Source: CAVVSQ01 sp963848825
Lineage (GTDB): Bacteria > Planctomycetota > Planctomycetia > Gemmatales > Gemmataceae
Direction: 5' to 3'
DNA: 64,000 nt
Assembly (NCBI GenBank): GCA_963848825.1
Contig: CAWKFA010000017.1
Span: forward strand, 806,001-870,000
In this document: positions 48,361-56,992 of the stretch, one piece after another
Layout of the letters: every line of letters starts with the position of its first letter
How positions within the stretch are numbered: position 1 is the first letter of the stretch
The notes under the pieces: model-generated
Databases searched by the model: none
What the model saw: only the letters and a program-made list of their open reading frames with translations
What the model was told of the DNA's origin: nothing
Translations under genes and position numbers: made by a program

Positions 48361-49588
48361 TCGCATCGACAAGCCAGCTTCGGCTTCGATCCTTCCTTAG
48401 AGCGTTCGGAAAAAAAGGGGTCAGACCCCCTCAATACCTTGCAAAAGCGTTGACAATCTGTTCGCTTCAAGGGGTCTGACCCCTTTTTTTTCGAACGCTC
48501 TTAAAACGCTTGGCGCCGAAAACAAGCGAAGGTCAGAGCGTGAGCATGGCCTGCAAAAATGGTATGTATGCACCCTCCGGTCAACCCCCTCGGCAACGCA
48601 TACCATTTTGCATAGCATTTGGCATGGCATTTTGCCATGCGGCGGGACTGCGTTGCATGGAGTCCTTTGAGTGCGTGGTAAACCTACCAGCCTCGCATCT
48701 TTTCCGCGGCGCTGTCCCTGGATGGCCCGCTCGTGTCCCAAGCGCGTATACAGGCACGGTTTCATTCGCAACCCGTGACGACAAAGCACTTTAACACTGT
48801 ATTTTTTCCGTGTCTGACAGATTGGTGAGACACGGAAAGGCCCGACGGCACCGATTACCGCGCCCTTGCCGACGCCCCCGCCCTGGATTGCGAACACGGC
48901 TGCCTTGGAAATCTTCCGGGCGTGGACTCCCCCCCGCCCCCCCAGCCGCGCCAAGCTGCTCGCGCGTTGCTGTGGTGAAATGTCAGTTGGGGTGTCGTGT
49001 GCGATCAATCGAACGAATACGCCTTATCGGTATTTGTTGGCGGACGCGAAAGAAAGTTGAGTTCAGTGGAGCACAAATTTGCTTTGAGATGCAAAAACCA
49101 GGATGTTCCCTTCTACCTACGCCGTTTTATTGATGTTCAGTAACAAGCCGCGTCCTCATGGAATTTGTGAAACGAGCTGCGTCCCTTTAGATTTTCCCGG
49201 TAAGATTGATTGGAAGGAACCTTTGCGGAATGCGTCATTTGAAAGCCCTAAAAGCGGCATAACGCGGTCTGAAATCCCTGATGGGAGCGATGGGCATTCA
49301 GGCGATCTATCCGAAAACGACGCGGCGGTGCCCGAAATCACAGCCTTATCACGTACCTTCCCTCGCGGGAGTTTTTTTTGTACTGGTGGCCAACATGATG
49401 ATGGCCACCAATCTCCCTCGCCACCCAAGGGACCGGGAGAAGCTTAGGACAAATGCAGTTACAATCCCCTTTTTTGTCTATTGAATTGGTTCCACGTGAA
49501 TGAGGCTAGCAGTTTGAGTAAATGACTTCGCTTTTTTTGTTACCCAAAAAAGGGTAACATTTCCTACACCTATTTGGTCCATGCAATT
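48361..49588. other. Long non-coding stretch rich in hairpins
   Basis: About 1.2 kb without a credible gene. Besides the REPIN-like element at 48399-48501 it holds GCATGGCA-ttt-TGCCATGC (48622-48640), TTTCCGTGTCT/AGACACGGAAA around a 12-nt loop (48805-48838) and TGGTGGCCA/TGGCCACCA around 9 nt (49384-49410). Base composition falls toward AT after about 49080. Open frames here lack ribosome binding sites and recognisable motifs. Confidence 0.5.
48399..48501. repeat. REPIN-like inverted pair of REP sequences
   Basis: Two 31-base arms (48399-48429 and 48471-48501) are inverted copies with one mismatch, separated by about 41 bp. Each arm contains the palindrome GGGGTCAGACCCC next to a run of seven or eight A/T. 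A REP doublet in inverted orientation is the structure of a REPIN, a small element mobilised by RAYT (REP-associated tyrosine) transposases. A degraded RAYT gene lies at 52983. The element begins 39 bp after the ureD stop and would form a strong terminator-like fold at the end of the urease operon. Confidence 0.75.
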
Positions 49589-50646
49589 ATGAATAAAAGC
49601 AATTACCATAGGGCCATGACTTGGCTACATCGGCACCGCGTGTCATTTATAATGCTGTCACTTTTGCTGACTACAATTCTGGTTTTGCAGTTTCGAAACA
49701 CAAGGTCGCTTCCAGCCCCATATCTTGGTATCCCAGGACAGCGCAGAGGATCGACGAGTATATTGAAAAGCTTCGATCGGAACCATTTGATGAATCAGTT
49801 CATTCTCTCGTGGACGATCAGTCGTACTTCATTCCACCGTATTCGCATTCGCGAATCTCAGACCAGGTTTGTCTGGAGCAGATGCTTTGTAATCGGAGAT
49901 GTATCAAAATCCTTGAAGAAATCAAAAACACGGCACCCGGTGAGGTCGAAGATAAATGCAGGTATGTATTTAATGCAAGCTTAATGGAACACCGTAAAGC
50001 CATTCACAAAATATTGCAACATAGACTGGATACGTCATTGCCGAGAAACAAACAATCATTGCATGCGACTCAATTGGCCGTGTGCCTTGCGATGATGGTT
50101 TCAAGCAAATTCTCGAATACGAGTCTTTTGAGGTGGGAGTTTGACAAACTAGACGAGCTTCGTGATGAAGTTGAGTCTTGGTTTTCTCTCGGAAAGAAAA
50201 TTGGACTTCCTGTTTCAGGATCTAAAGCAGTCGGTGTTGCCGGCTTTGTGCCTGTGAGCGGAGCGTATTTGGCGTCTGCCATTATTGTCGCTGGAAGTGA
50301 TGACAATATCTTTGGTAGTGCGGTTTCGATGATGCGTCATTATTATGTTCCGGATAACATAGCGTTGCTAAACATCCTAAGTATACATCCTACAAAGGAT
50401 AAATCCCGGCAAACACGTTTGAGCGAATTATGCGCAGAATTGCCAAAGATCGAGATTCCGGTCGCGAACTGGAATGCACATACAACCTATTTCGATATTC
50501 CGCATCGCATGGAAGGGATACCTATAGACGAATCCAAAGGTATGATTAACTTTGAGTTTTACACGTGGCCAGGCGCCACTCTTTATGATGACGCCGTGCA
50601 GCGCAAACTGCTAACGCAAATACGCGAGCTAGTGTTAGCCAAGTAG
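49589..50646 (+). CDS. Hypothetical protein, AT-rich, possibly membrane-anchored (probable frameshift)
   Basis: The frame from 49621 to 50646 encodes some 340 residues that I do not recognise, with segments such as RTAQRIDEYIEKLRSEPFDE, VEDKCRYVFNASLMEHRKAI, LRWEFDKLDELRDEVESWFS and IDESKGMINFEFYTWPGATL. It lacks a good start of its own. An overlapping frame from the ATG at 49589 encodes a positive N-terminus and a hydrophobic helix (VSFIMLSLLLTTILVLQF); one lost T in the TTT near 49700 would join them as LVLQF-SKHKVASSP. The result would be a single-pass membrane protein of about 352 residues. Base composition is visibly lower in GC than the flanking operons, suggesting acquisition from elsewhere. 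Confidence 0.6.
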
Positions 50647-51017
50647 CAAGTATAAATTTGGTCTTCTCCGGTGGAGGGGGAGGAATCTCGATGGCATTAT
50701 CCTACAGCGTTCATGGCATACAGGACAATCGGCCTGTCGATTATTTATCAACGGGCCGTTATTGACAATTCTTGTTCCAATTTATAATGAGATCGCAACG
50801 GTCGACGGCCCCTTGCCATGGATGCCCAGGCCGACGGCCTGTGACCGGTCCGCCTTTCATGGTAGGCCAGTTGCCTTTTGCCTTAAAGTGACGATCCGCC
50901 ATGGCCAAGATTTTTTGAAATCACGGGCCAGGCGCCCGTGCGAACTAACCTTCGCCGAGAACGTCAGGAAGAATTCGTTCGCACCAAAACAACCTTGAGT
51001 CCGCTCCCGGGGAAAGC
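50647..51017. other. Intergenic spacer
   Basis: This 371-bp spacer separates the AT-rich orphan gene from the LRR gene. Nothing recognisable was found apart from GGGGAAAG just upstream of the LRR start at 51018, a possible ribosome binding site. Confidence 0.45.
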
Positions 51018-51589
51018 ATGAAACGTCTAGCGATTGCCCTTGGCACCTTGGCCATAGTTCTGTTTGTCGAGTTCGTGGCAGCGGGCACAAGCGAGCAAAT
51101 AATGGCGGACGGCACCTGTGTTTGGCGGGTTAAGGACGACGCGGATCTCAAGAAACTGGCCCTTCCCAAACGCCTGCGCGAGGCCTGGCTGAATGATAGC
51201 CAGGTCACGGACGCCGGTCTGATAGTTCTGGTGCACCTGGGCGAACTCAACCGGCTCAACTTGTACAACTCCAAGGTGACGGACGCCGGCCTCAAGGGTC
51301 TGGCTGCTTTCAAGAAACTTGAAGACTTATACCTTGGGTTCACGCACGTGACGGACGCGGGACTCAAGGACCTCGTGCTACTCAAGCAACTCAAGACACT
51401 GGATTTGACCTCTACCCAGGTGACCGATGCGGGGCTAAAGGACTTGGCCTCGATGACACAACTCCAAACCCTGTTTCTTAACGCCACTTCAGTCACGGAC
51501 GCAGGATTGACGGGGCTGAAAAGGGCATGCCGAAGTGCCGAATATTTCCGTTTATCCTAGCGAAGAATGGTCCCGACGAAAGCCGGTAA
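51018..51589 (+). CDS. Exported leucine-rich repeat protein (probable frameshift at the C-terminus)
   Basis: A signal peptide (MKRLAIALGTLAIVLFVEFV, cleavage near AAG) is followed by about five 24-residue leucine-rich repeats, each with the VTDAGL core (SQVTDAGLIVLVHLGELNRL, SKVTDAGLKGLAAFKKLEDL and so on). This repeat type is abundant in planctomycetes and probably mediates protein binding outside the cytoplasm. The original frame ends in an unusual tail at 51560. One lost base near 51526 would give GLKRAMPKCRIFPF, similar to the 'ALPKCRI' ending common in these proteins, with the stop at 51589 and 190 residues. Confidence 0.8.
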
Positions 51590-51682
51590 AGGCGTTCTGT
51601 TTCCACAGCACAAACCGGAGGAGCCAGCAAGAGGACAACGCGACGGCTCCGCTCGACAGCGCGCTTGGAAACACTGAAGGCT

Positions 51683-52669
51683 TCAATTATCCCAATCCGG
51701 TCCAGGGTTTTGCGAACCGTCGTTAGGAAGGCAAGCTTTGTTCCAGGTATCGGCGTTTATGCTCGGCGCAATGGCGCGAACACTGGCGTCCATGAGGGCG
51801 ACGAGCATCGTGTTTCGGTGAGGCGTGGCCGGCAACATGGGATCGCAGCCCGAACTGCGAGCTGGATCAAAAGATTGGTTATAAGGACTCGGCTGATTCT
51901 GGAAGGGATTTTCGCGTGGGCCGGTCATTCCCTTTTGGCCAATGTAGGTAGCTCTGGCCCACGGTTGCAAGGTTAGCGTGTTTTCGGGCGGCTGTTGCAT
52001 GCCCGCGGTGTAAAGCCAGAAAGTGCCTTTGTTTTCAGGCCCACAAAGGCTGTAGGAGTGCATGAAGCCGATCGTGCTTGACGATCCATCCTTGATGTCG
52101 GCGATGGGACTGCCGCGGTCGCAGAAACCCGCTTCGGTCATGGGATACATGTCTCCAGCACCGTTGATGGTTTCATCGCGAAGGCGAGCGAAGACCTGGG
52201 CGTTAACGGCATAGCTGGCTCCGCCCAGGTCCGCCGAGACTGACGTACTTGGGTCGGCCGGACAATTATACGAGGGGCAATTTTTCCATATGGCAAGGCT
52301 CGGCAGAATGTTTTTCGGATCACCCGTGCCCATGCTTGCGTAGACTGGGCTCGCTTCTAAGTAAGGAAGAATAAAAACATGCGTGGAGCCCCAGATGTGC
52401 GGGAATTTCAGTGAGGCCTGGAATTGCGTGCCGGTTACGTTTCCGCCATAAAGGGGAGGAATCCGCTTGAACGTGCCTTCGAAATTGTGAAGGCCAAGCC
52501 CAAGCTGCTTCAAGTTGTTGATGCATTGCGTCTGTGCCGCGGCGTCGCGCACCTTCTGCACCGCCGGTACCAGCAAAGTGAAAAGAAGCATCGCGACGGC
52601 GAGTACTATCGCCATCGCGATCTTCGACATCCCCGGCCGGGCGATATTTGCTAGTGGAGATCGTACCAT
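51683..52669 (-). CDS. DUF1559-like protein lacking the prepilin cleavage motif
   Basis: The 328-residue protein has the DUF1559 core: LLVPAVQKVRDAAAQTQCIN, LKQLGLGLHNFEGTFKRIPP, a 'NCPADPSTS' segment and the C-terminal TPHRNTMLVALMDASVRAIA. Its N-terminus differs from the two copies at the start of the window. The class III leader GFTLIELLVVIAIIAI is replaced by GMSKIAMAIVLAVAMLLFTL, so the Phe-Thr-Leu-Ile-Glu recognition site is missing although a hydrophobic helix remains. It is probably an uncleaved membrane-anchored form. Next to it are the LRR gene and a transposase remnant. Confidence 0.85.
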   Translation of the reverse strand: MVRSPLANIARPGMSKIAMAIVLAVAMLLFTLLVPAVQKVRDAAAQTQCINNLKQLGLGLHNFEGTFKRIPPLYGGNVTGTQFQASLKFPHIWGSTHVFILPYLEASPVYASMGTGDPKNILPSLAIWKNCPSYNCPADPSTSVSADLGGASYAVNAQVFARLRDETINGAGDMYPMTEAGFCDRGSPIADIKDGSSSTIGFMHSYSLCGPENKGTFWLYTAGMQQPPENTLTLQPWARATYIGQKGMTGPRENPFQNQPSPYNQSFDPARSSGCDPMLPATPHRNTMLVALMDASVRAIAPSINADTWNKACLPNDGSQNPGPDWDN

Positions 52670-52982
52670 AGTTCATCCCGCTGTTCCAGAACCATTCTCG
52701 CCGTCGACGTGGCGATTGCAAGTGGCCGCGTGGTCGAATGCGTACCAGGCCGCATATGAAATCCCTCGGGGCAACCTTCGGTCAGCCCTCTGTATTCTCG
52801 CGCTCGCTACTGAAATCCTGGTAGCGGGCCAGGATGCGGCGTTGTTTGCTAAAGATGAGCGCCGGACCAATGCCACACGGTACTCCGGGTGGCAATGCGA
52901 ACTTTCCCGCAATCACTTTGCCGCCAACCCGTTGTGGCTTTGCTGTTCCGTTTCGGTTGATCCTTTGGGCAAGGAAGCAGGC
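52670..52982. other. Intergenic spacer
   Basis: These 313 bp lie between the DUF1559-like gene start and the RAYT remnant. Short open frames occur on both strands without recognisable motifs; no RNA or strong hairpin was found. Confidence 0.4.
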
Positions 52983-53166
52983 TCACGTACCAAGGAGCGG
53001 TAACGCATCGGGATCAAGCCCCAACGGTCCCGTGCTCGAGACCTGCACTCTCGGCCGCACCGGACCAAGGCCAATCTTGCGGCTTTTCGCACAGGACATG
53101 CCGGACCGGATTATTGTGCATGTAGTCGATTTCGTGGAGGACGGTCGCCGGTTCGGAACACCAGAA
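52983..53166 (-). pseudogene. Remnant of a REP-associated tyrosine transposase (RAYT), C-terminal part
   Basis: The minus strand encodes VLHEIDYMHNNPVRHVLCEK followed by PQDWPWSGAAE, then in another frame TGPLGLDPDALPLLGT and a stop at 52983. The 'E-I-D-Y-M-H-N-N-P-V' and 'D-W-P-W-S' segments are the conserved C-terminal end of RAYT (Y1 transposase, IS200/IS605-related) proteins. The catalytic HUH motif and Tyr would lie upstream but that space is occupied by the pirin gene, so the element is truncated and frame-damaged. It may be the relic of an element related to the REPIN-like sequence at 48399. Confidence 0.7.
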
Positions 53167-53242
53167 CGAGACCCCACTTGCACTTGCGGCTAAGCTTCAA
53201 CATGAGTCGCCGTCCCTTCATTTTGCGGTGAGCCTGTGAATG

Positions 53243-54141
53243 CTAGCCCAGAAACGTTCCTTCCTTGATTTGCTCGAATGCTAGCTGGAGTTCCTGCTGG
53301 GTATTCATCACGATCGGGCCGTACCAGGCAACTGGCTCTTGCAGGGGCTTGCCGGAAACGAGCAGGAAACGAATCCCGTCGTCACCGGCCTGCACCTTTA
53401 CCTCGTCGCCGCGGTCGAAGAGTATGAGACAGCGATTCTCCGCGCTGGTTGGAGGGGCAGTGTCCGCCCAGCCCAGGCCTTCGGTTGGCACTGCCAGGGG
53501 AGCGGAAGCATTGCAGAACTTCCCCGATCCGGCAAAGACGTAGGCGAACCCTTGCCGCGTGGTCTCGACGGGAAGCGTTTTCGTTTTGCCGGGCGGCACC
53601 GAGACATCCAGGTAAGTCGGATCGGCGGCAATGCCGTCCACGGGCCCCTTCTTCCCCCAAAAACTGCCGCAGACAACGCGAACCTGCGTGCCGTCATCGT
53701 CCGTAATTAGCGGAATTTCAGGGGACTTCACCTCCTGGTAGCGCGGCTTTGTCATTTTCAGCGAGGCCGGAAGGTTTGCCCACAATTGAAAGCCGTGCAT
53801 CTGCCCCAGGGGGTCTCCTTTGGGCATCTCTTGATGAATGATGCCACGTCCCGCCGTCATCCACTGGATGTCGCCCGGTCCGATGACGCCGCGGTTCCCC
53901 ATGCTGTCGCCGTGTTCAACGGTGCCCGCCAGAACGTAAGTAATCGTTTCGATGCCGCGATGCGGATGCCAGGGAAAGCCCGCCAGGTAGTCTTGCGGAA
54001 TGTCATTGCGGAAATCATCAAGGAGGAGAAATGGATCGAAGTCGGCAGTATTACCGAAGCCAAAGGCGCGGCGAGGTGGACGCCAGCGCCCTCAATGGCC
54101 GGCTTCGCCTTGAGCACTCGCTTGATCGGTCGTATGGACAT
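53243..54141 (-). CDS. Pirin family protein (one frameshift)
   Basis: This bicupin of the pirin family has 299 residues after correction. The N-terminal cupin keeps the metal site: FPWHPHRGIETITYVLAGTV with two His, followed by EHGDS, and GPGDIQWMTAGRGIIHQEMP with the remaining ligands. The body has MHGFQLWANLPASLKMTKPR and the ending FEQIKEGTFLG. Residues 1-26 (MSIRPIKRVLKAKPAIEGAG) lie in a different frame; one lost base near 54078 joins VHL to RAFGFGNTADFDP. Bacterial pirins have been linked to quercetin oxidation or redox-sensitive regulation, and the role here is not evident. It stands alone between the transposase remnant and the toxin-antitoxin-like cassette. Confidence 0.88.
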
Positions 54142-54220
54142 AAGAATCCCCCTATTTGACATAACTCAGAAGATGGCGGAGACTGAATTCTCCCATGGAA
54201 AACCAAGGTTGGATAGTGTC

Positions 54221-54580
54221 TTAAGAGAGTGTTGATTTTGTAATAATTTCCTCGGTGTATTTCTTACCGACAAATCCGCCGTATCGGTTGATGTGCTCTC
54301 TTTGGATGACAACTCGCCATTTACACTTTGCGGCGCATTTCTTGTCAAATCCGGTAATTGGGTGCCGCCCGGTTTTGGAGTATGGAAGGAAAACTTCCGC
54401 TTCGCGGTCTTGGGCTGTTTTGCCAAGTTTGCTTGAAACCACGACTCCTTTGATTGGCTTTCCGGCCGCGCATTCTTCGTTAGATGTGAGGATGACGACC
54501 GCGTGTTCTCCAGCCGGATTGCCTTGAGGGTCGGTTACGTCCATCCAGACAATTTGCCCGATACGTATGTCATCGGCCAT
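54221..54580 (-). CDS. PemK/MazF-like toxin candidate
   Basis: This 119-residue protein resembles PemK/MazF endoribonucleases: an N-terminal GQIVWMDVTDPQGNPAGEHA, which fits the G-x-I-x-x-x-x-x-x-P-x-G-x-E-x/H motif, then VVILTSNEECAAGKPIKGVV and the C-terminal KWRVVIQREHINRYGGFVGK. The family cleaves RNA and is usually paired with a small antitoxin encoded upstream. Here two overlapping genes precede it, a ribbon-helix-helix-like protein and an uncharacterised one. The overlap with the preceding gene is 11 bp. Base composition is lower in GC than the neighbouring chromosomal genes, in keeping with a mobile cassette. Confidence 0.7.
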   Translation of the reverse strand: MADDIRIGQIVWMDVTDPQGNPAGEHAVVILTSNEECAAGKPIKGVVVSSKLGKTAQDREAEVFLPYSKTGRHPITGFDKKCAAKCKWRVVIQREHINRYGGFVGKKYTEEIITKSTLS

Positions 54581-54995
54581 ACCATCTTACCTTCTTGGCA
54601 GGCTTGTCGCGTTCGTAGATATATCTTCGATGGGCCCGCGCAAGCTGACAAATGCAGACTTCGAGCTTTTCTGAGTATTGGCTGTCAATGGCGGCACGAA
54701 GTGAGGATGAGTCAATTTCAACTATCTCGTTCGACCGGCTCCTAAGTTTGACAGATGTCCCCGCTTTGGTCGCTCTGATGCTTTCTGGCCTCATGGTTTC
54801 CATATCGAGGCACAATTGAGCAAATGTCCAAATTCCTTCAAGTCCGTCTGCAAAGGATAGCCGGATACTTGATGGAGCGACAAATTTGGCCTTCGTCACT
54901 TTATCGAAACCGCCTCCCATAGCGTTCTCGTCATTTACCTGGCCAATTGCCACACCTGGCCTATCTCTTAATTTTGGTTTTCTTCCCTTAGCCAT
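54570..54995 (-). CDS. Uncharacterised protein, DUF2442-like, in toxin-antitoxin cassette
   Basis: The 141-residue protein begins MAKGRKPKLRDRPGVAIGQV and contains KFVAPSSIRLSFADGLEGIW, a 'DG-x-x-G-x-W' pattern that recalls DUF2442 proteins, followed by a stretch with EIVEIDSSSLRAAIDSQYSE. DUF2442 members are often encoded near toxin-antitoxin genes. The start at 54995 overlaps the stop of the ribbon-helix-helix gene, and the end overlaps the PemK-like gene by 11 bp, so the three are one transcript. I infer a part in neutralising or regulating the toxin; nothing in the sequence proves it. Confidence 0.6.
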   Translation of the reverse strand: MAKGRKPKLRDRPGVAIGQVNDENAMGGGFDKVTKAKFVAPSSIRLSFADGLEGIWTFAQLCLDMETMRPESIRATKAGTSVKLRSRSNEIVEIDSSSLRAAIDSQYSEKLEVCICQLARAHRRYIYERDKPAKKVRWYGR

Positions 54996-55233
54996 TTGTT
55001 GTCTCCGGCGTGGATTTGACGAAAGGAACTGGAAGCCGTGCGGCCTCAAGTTCTTTTATCGCAGCCGTTCGCAATCGTTCGCGGACCCATGCAGACATGT
55101 CTAATCCGGCAAGCTCTGATGCATCACGAAATGCTTGTTTTTATGATGCACCGATACGGATGTCCAAGTATTCATCCTTGATAGCATCAGGCGACTTGGG
55201 AGGACGCCCACGCTTCATTTGTTTATGTTGCAT
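54988..55233 (-). pseudogene. Ribbon-helix-helix-like antitoxin gene with an in-frame stop
   Basis: Translation from the ATG at 55233 gives MQHKQMKRGRPPKSPDAIKD, EYLDIRIGAS, then TAA (55143-55141), and continues in the same frame KQAFRDASELAGLDMSAWVR and ERLRTAAIKELEAARLPVPF to a stop at 54988. The pattern of a short strand followed by A-x-x-A-x-x-x-G-x-x-x-S-x-W-V-R is typical of ribbon-helix-helix proteins (CopG/antitoxin-like). The stop replaces a codon usually Glu or Asp at this place, so a G-to-T change would explain it. It may be a consensus error or a true nonsense mutation; the intact 81-residue product would be the DNA-binding antitoxin. An alternative start is the ATG at 55218. Confidence 0.6.
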
Positions 55234-55299
55234 AGCATTATTGTACCGACAAAAAATATTGTGTCAATCCAGCGAGCGAAGTACCAGGAGCCCAGGACG

Positions 55300-56694
55300 T
55301 CAGCTGCGCACCTCCTTTGGGTCTGGGTTGTGCCAGCCGCTCGCGGGCGCCAGGTTGTGATCGGCCTCGGGCGGTCCCCAGGTGTTGGGTTGGTATTCAA
55401 AGAGAGGTGTATCCGTGCCCAGGACGGGGTCCACAATGCTCCACGCAGCTTCGACCGAGTCCTCGCGGGTAAACAGGGCGCCATTGCCGGCGATCGCGTC
55501 GCCGAGGAGTCGTTCGTAGGGCATCCTCTCGTCGGGTTGCTGATCATACAGGTAGAGTTCCCGCTGTTCGCCGACAAATTGCTCCCCCACAGTCTTGATG
55601 CGGGCGGCGATGGCAACGGCAGGTCCTGGTGAGATTCGGAAACGCACGTAATTGGCGGGGCCAGTCTCCGGCAGGGAGTCTTCGAAAAGCCGCTGCGGCG
55701 GCGGTTTGAGTTCAACGATCACTTCCGTGGCGGTCTGGGGCAGGCATTTGCCGGAGCGAAGATACCAGGGTACCCCGGCCCAGCGCCACGAATCAATGTA
55801 TAGTCGCAACGCGCAGAAGGTTTCAACCTTCGAATCCTTGGCCACCCCCGGCTCGTTTCGGTAGCCGATGAACTGACCCCTTACCAGGTCCGCGGGCGTC
55901 AAGGGTCGCACCCCCCTGAAAACGTTGAACTTGGCGCTGTGCAAGGCGTCGAACCCTCGGTAGGCGGGAGGCTCCATGGCGAGCAACGCGACGATCTGAA
56001 ACAGATGGTTCTGGATCACGTCGCGCAGGCACCCCGCGGTCTCGTAGAAGGCCCCCCGGCCCTCGACGCCGAAGGATTCCGCGAGCGTGATCTGGACGCT
56101 GGCGATGTAGTTGTTGTTCCAGATGGGCTCCAGAAATGAATTGGCGAAACGGAAATAGAGGACATTCATGATCGCTTCCTTGCCGAGGAAGTGATCGATG
56201 CGAAAGATCGAGTCTTCAGGGAATACCGAGGCCAGGACCTTGTTGAGCTCCTGCGCCGAGGCGAGATCGCGGCCGAACGGTTTCTCCACGACGACGCGGG
56301 CATTTTTGGCGCAGTCCGCCTTCGCCAGCCCTTCGACAACCGTGGCGAACAGGCTTGGCGGGATGGCCAGGTAGAACAGCGGCTGCCTGGCACCGCCAAG
56401 CGCGGCGCGAAGTTGAGTAAAGGTAGCCGGGTTGCCATAATCGCCATCGATGTACTTCAATTGCGAGCAAAGTTTGGCAAATGCCGCCGGATCCAAGGGG
56501 CCATGTTTTTCCAGGCTGTCCTTGGCCCGCGCCATGAACTGGTCGAGGTTCCAGTGGGACCACGCGACGCCAATGACAGGCATATCCAGATGTCCGTGGC
56601 GAAGCAGCGACTGCAGCGCTGGAAAAATCTGTTTGTATGCCAGATCGCCGGTTGCTCCGAAGAAAACGAATGCGTCCGAACGAGACTCAGACAT
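55300..56694 (-). CDS. zwf: Glucose-6-phosphate 1-dehydrogenase
   Basis: This NADP-linked oxidoreductase of the pentose phosphate pathway has 464 residues. It has the Rossmann start FVFFGATGDLAYKQIFPALQ, VVVEKPFGRDLASAQELN, the substrate-site signature RIDHFLGKEAIMNVLYFRFA with the catalytic His-Asp, RGAFYETAGCLRDVIQNHL, and the C-terminal half with WRWAGVPWYLRSGKCLPQTA. 'KQIFPAL' replaces the common 'RKLIPAL' after the glycine loop. The length is slightly below average but all key motifs are present. It stands alone on the minus strand. Confidence 0.95.
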   Translation of the reverse strand: MSESRSDAFVFFGATGDLAYKQIFPALQSLLRHGHLDMPVIGVAWSHWNLDQFMARAKDSLEKHGPLDPAAFAKLCSQLKYIDGDYGNPATFTQLRAALGGARQPLFYLAIPPSLFATVVEGLAKADCAKNARVVVEKPFGRDLASAQELNKVLASVFPEDSIFRIDHFLGKEAIMNVLYFRFANSFLEPIWNNNYIASVQITLAESFGVEGRGAFYETAGCLRDVIQNHLFQIVALLAMEPPAYRGFDALHSAKFNVFRGVRPLTPADLVRGQFIGYRNEPGVAKDSKVETFCALRLYIDSWRWAGVPWYLRSGKCLPQTATEVIVELKPPPQRLFEDSLPETGPANYVRFRISPGPAVAIAARIKTVGEQFVGEQRELYLYDQQPDERMPYERLLGDAIAGNGALFTREDSVEAAWSIVDPVLGTDTPLFEYQPNTWGPPEADHNLAPASGWHNPDPKEVRS

Positions 56695-56786
56695 AACACA
56701 CCACTTTCAATTGTTGGCAACTGCACTGAATGCCGTGAGGAGTTAATGATGGCAAGCGTGATTCCCTCATCGCCGCGGCGAGTCGA

Positions 56787-56972
56787 TTATGGCCCCGGAT
56801 GATTGGCACGGGTAATGGTGGGCGCATAAGCATCGCACTGCACGACCGGCTGCGGCGGGTACTTGGGATAGGCTGGGTTTGTCTGTGACCACTGACAGAG
56901 CAGAAAACGCGAGCCCTTGGGCGTGGTGACCACGCGCAGCCAGCAGCATCCTTCGCATAGACTGAGTTTCAT
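56787..56972 (-). CDS. Small Cys-containing conserved-looking protein
   Basis: The 61-residue protein MKLSLCEGCCWLRVVTTPKG continues SRFLLCQWSQTNPAYPKYPP with QPVVQCDAY. The pattern C-x-x-C, KGSRFLLC, P-x-YPKYPPQPVV-x-C looks like a small planctomycete family I have seen as hypothetical proteins, in which four Cys may bind a metal. No strong ribosome binding site is visible. It lies between the hybrid kinase and glucose-6-phosphate dehydrogenase on the same strand. Function unknown. Confidence 0.6.
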   Translation of the reverse strand: MKLSLCEGCCWLRVVTTPKGSRFLLCQWSQTNPAYPKYPPQPVVQCDAYAPTITRANHPGP

Positions 56973-56992
56973 GATGGCACGTTGGAGGATGT

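Noticed and set aside
48421..49008. Minus-strand frame of about 195 residues after ureD
   Set aside because: It reads through the REP arm and hairpins, its composition is unlike a protein, and no start signal is present.
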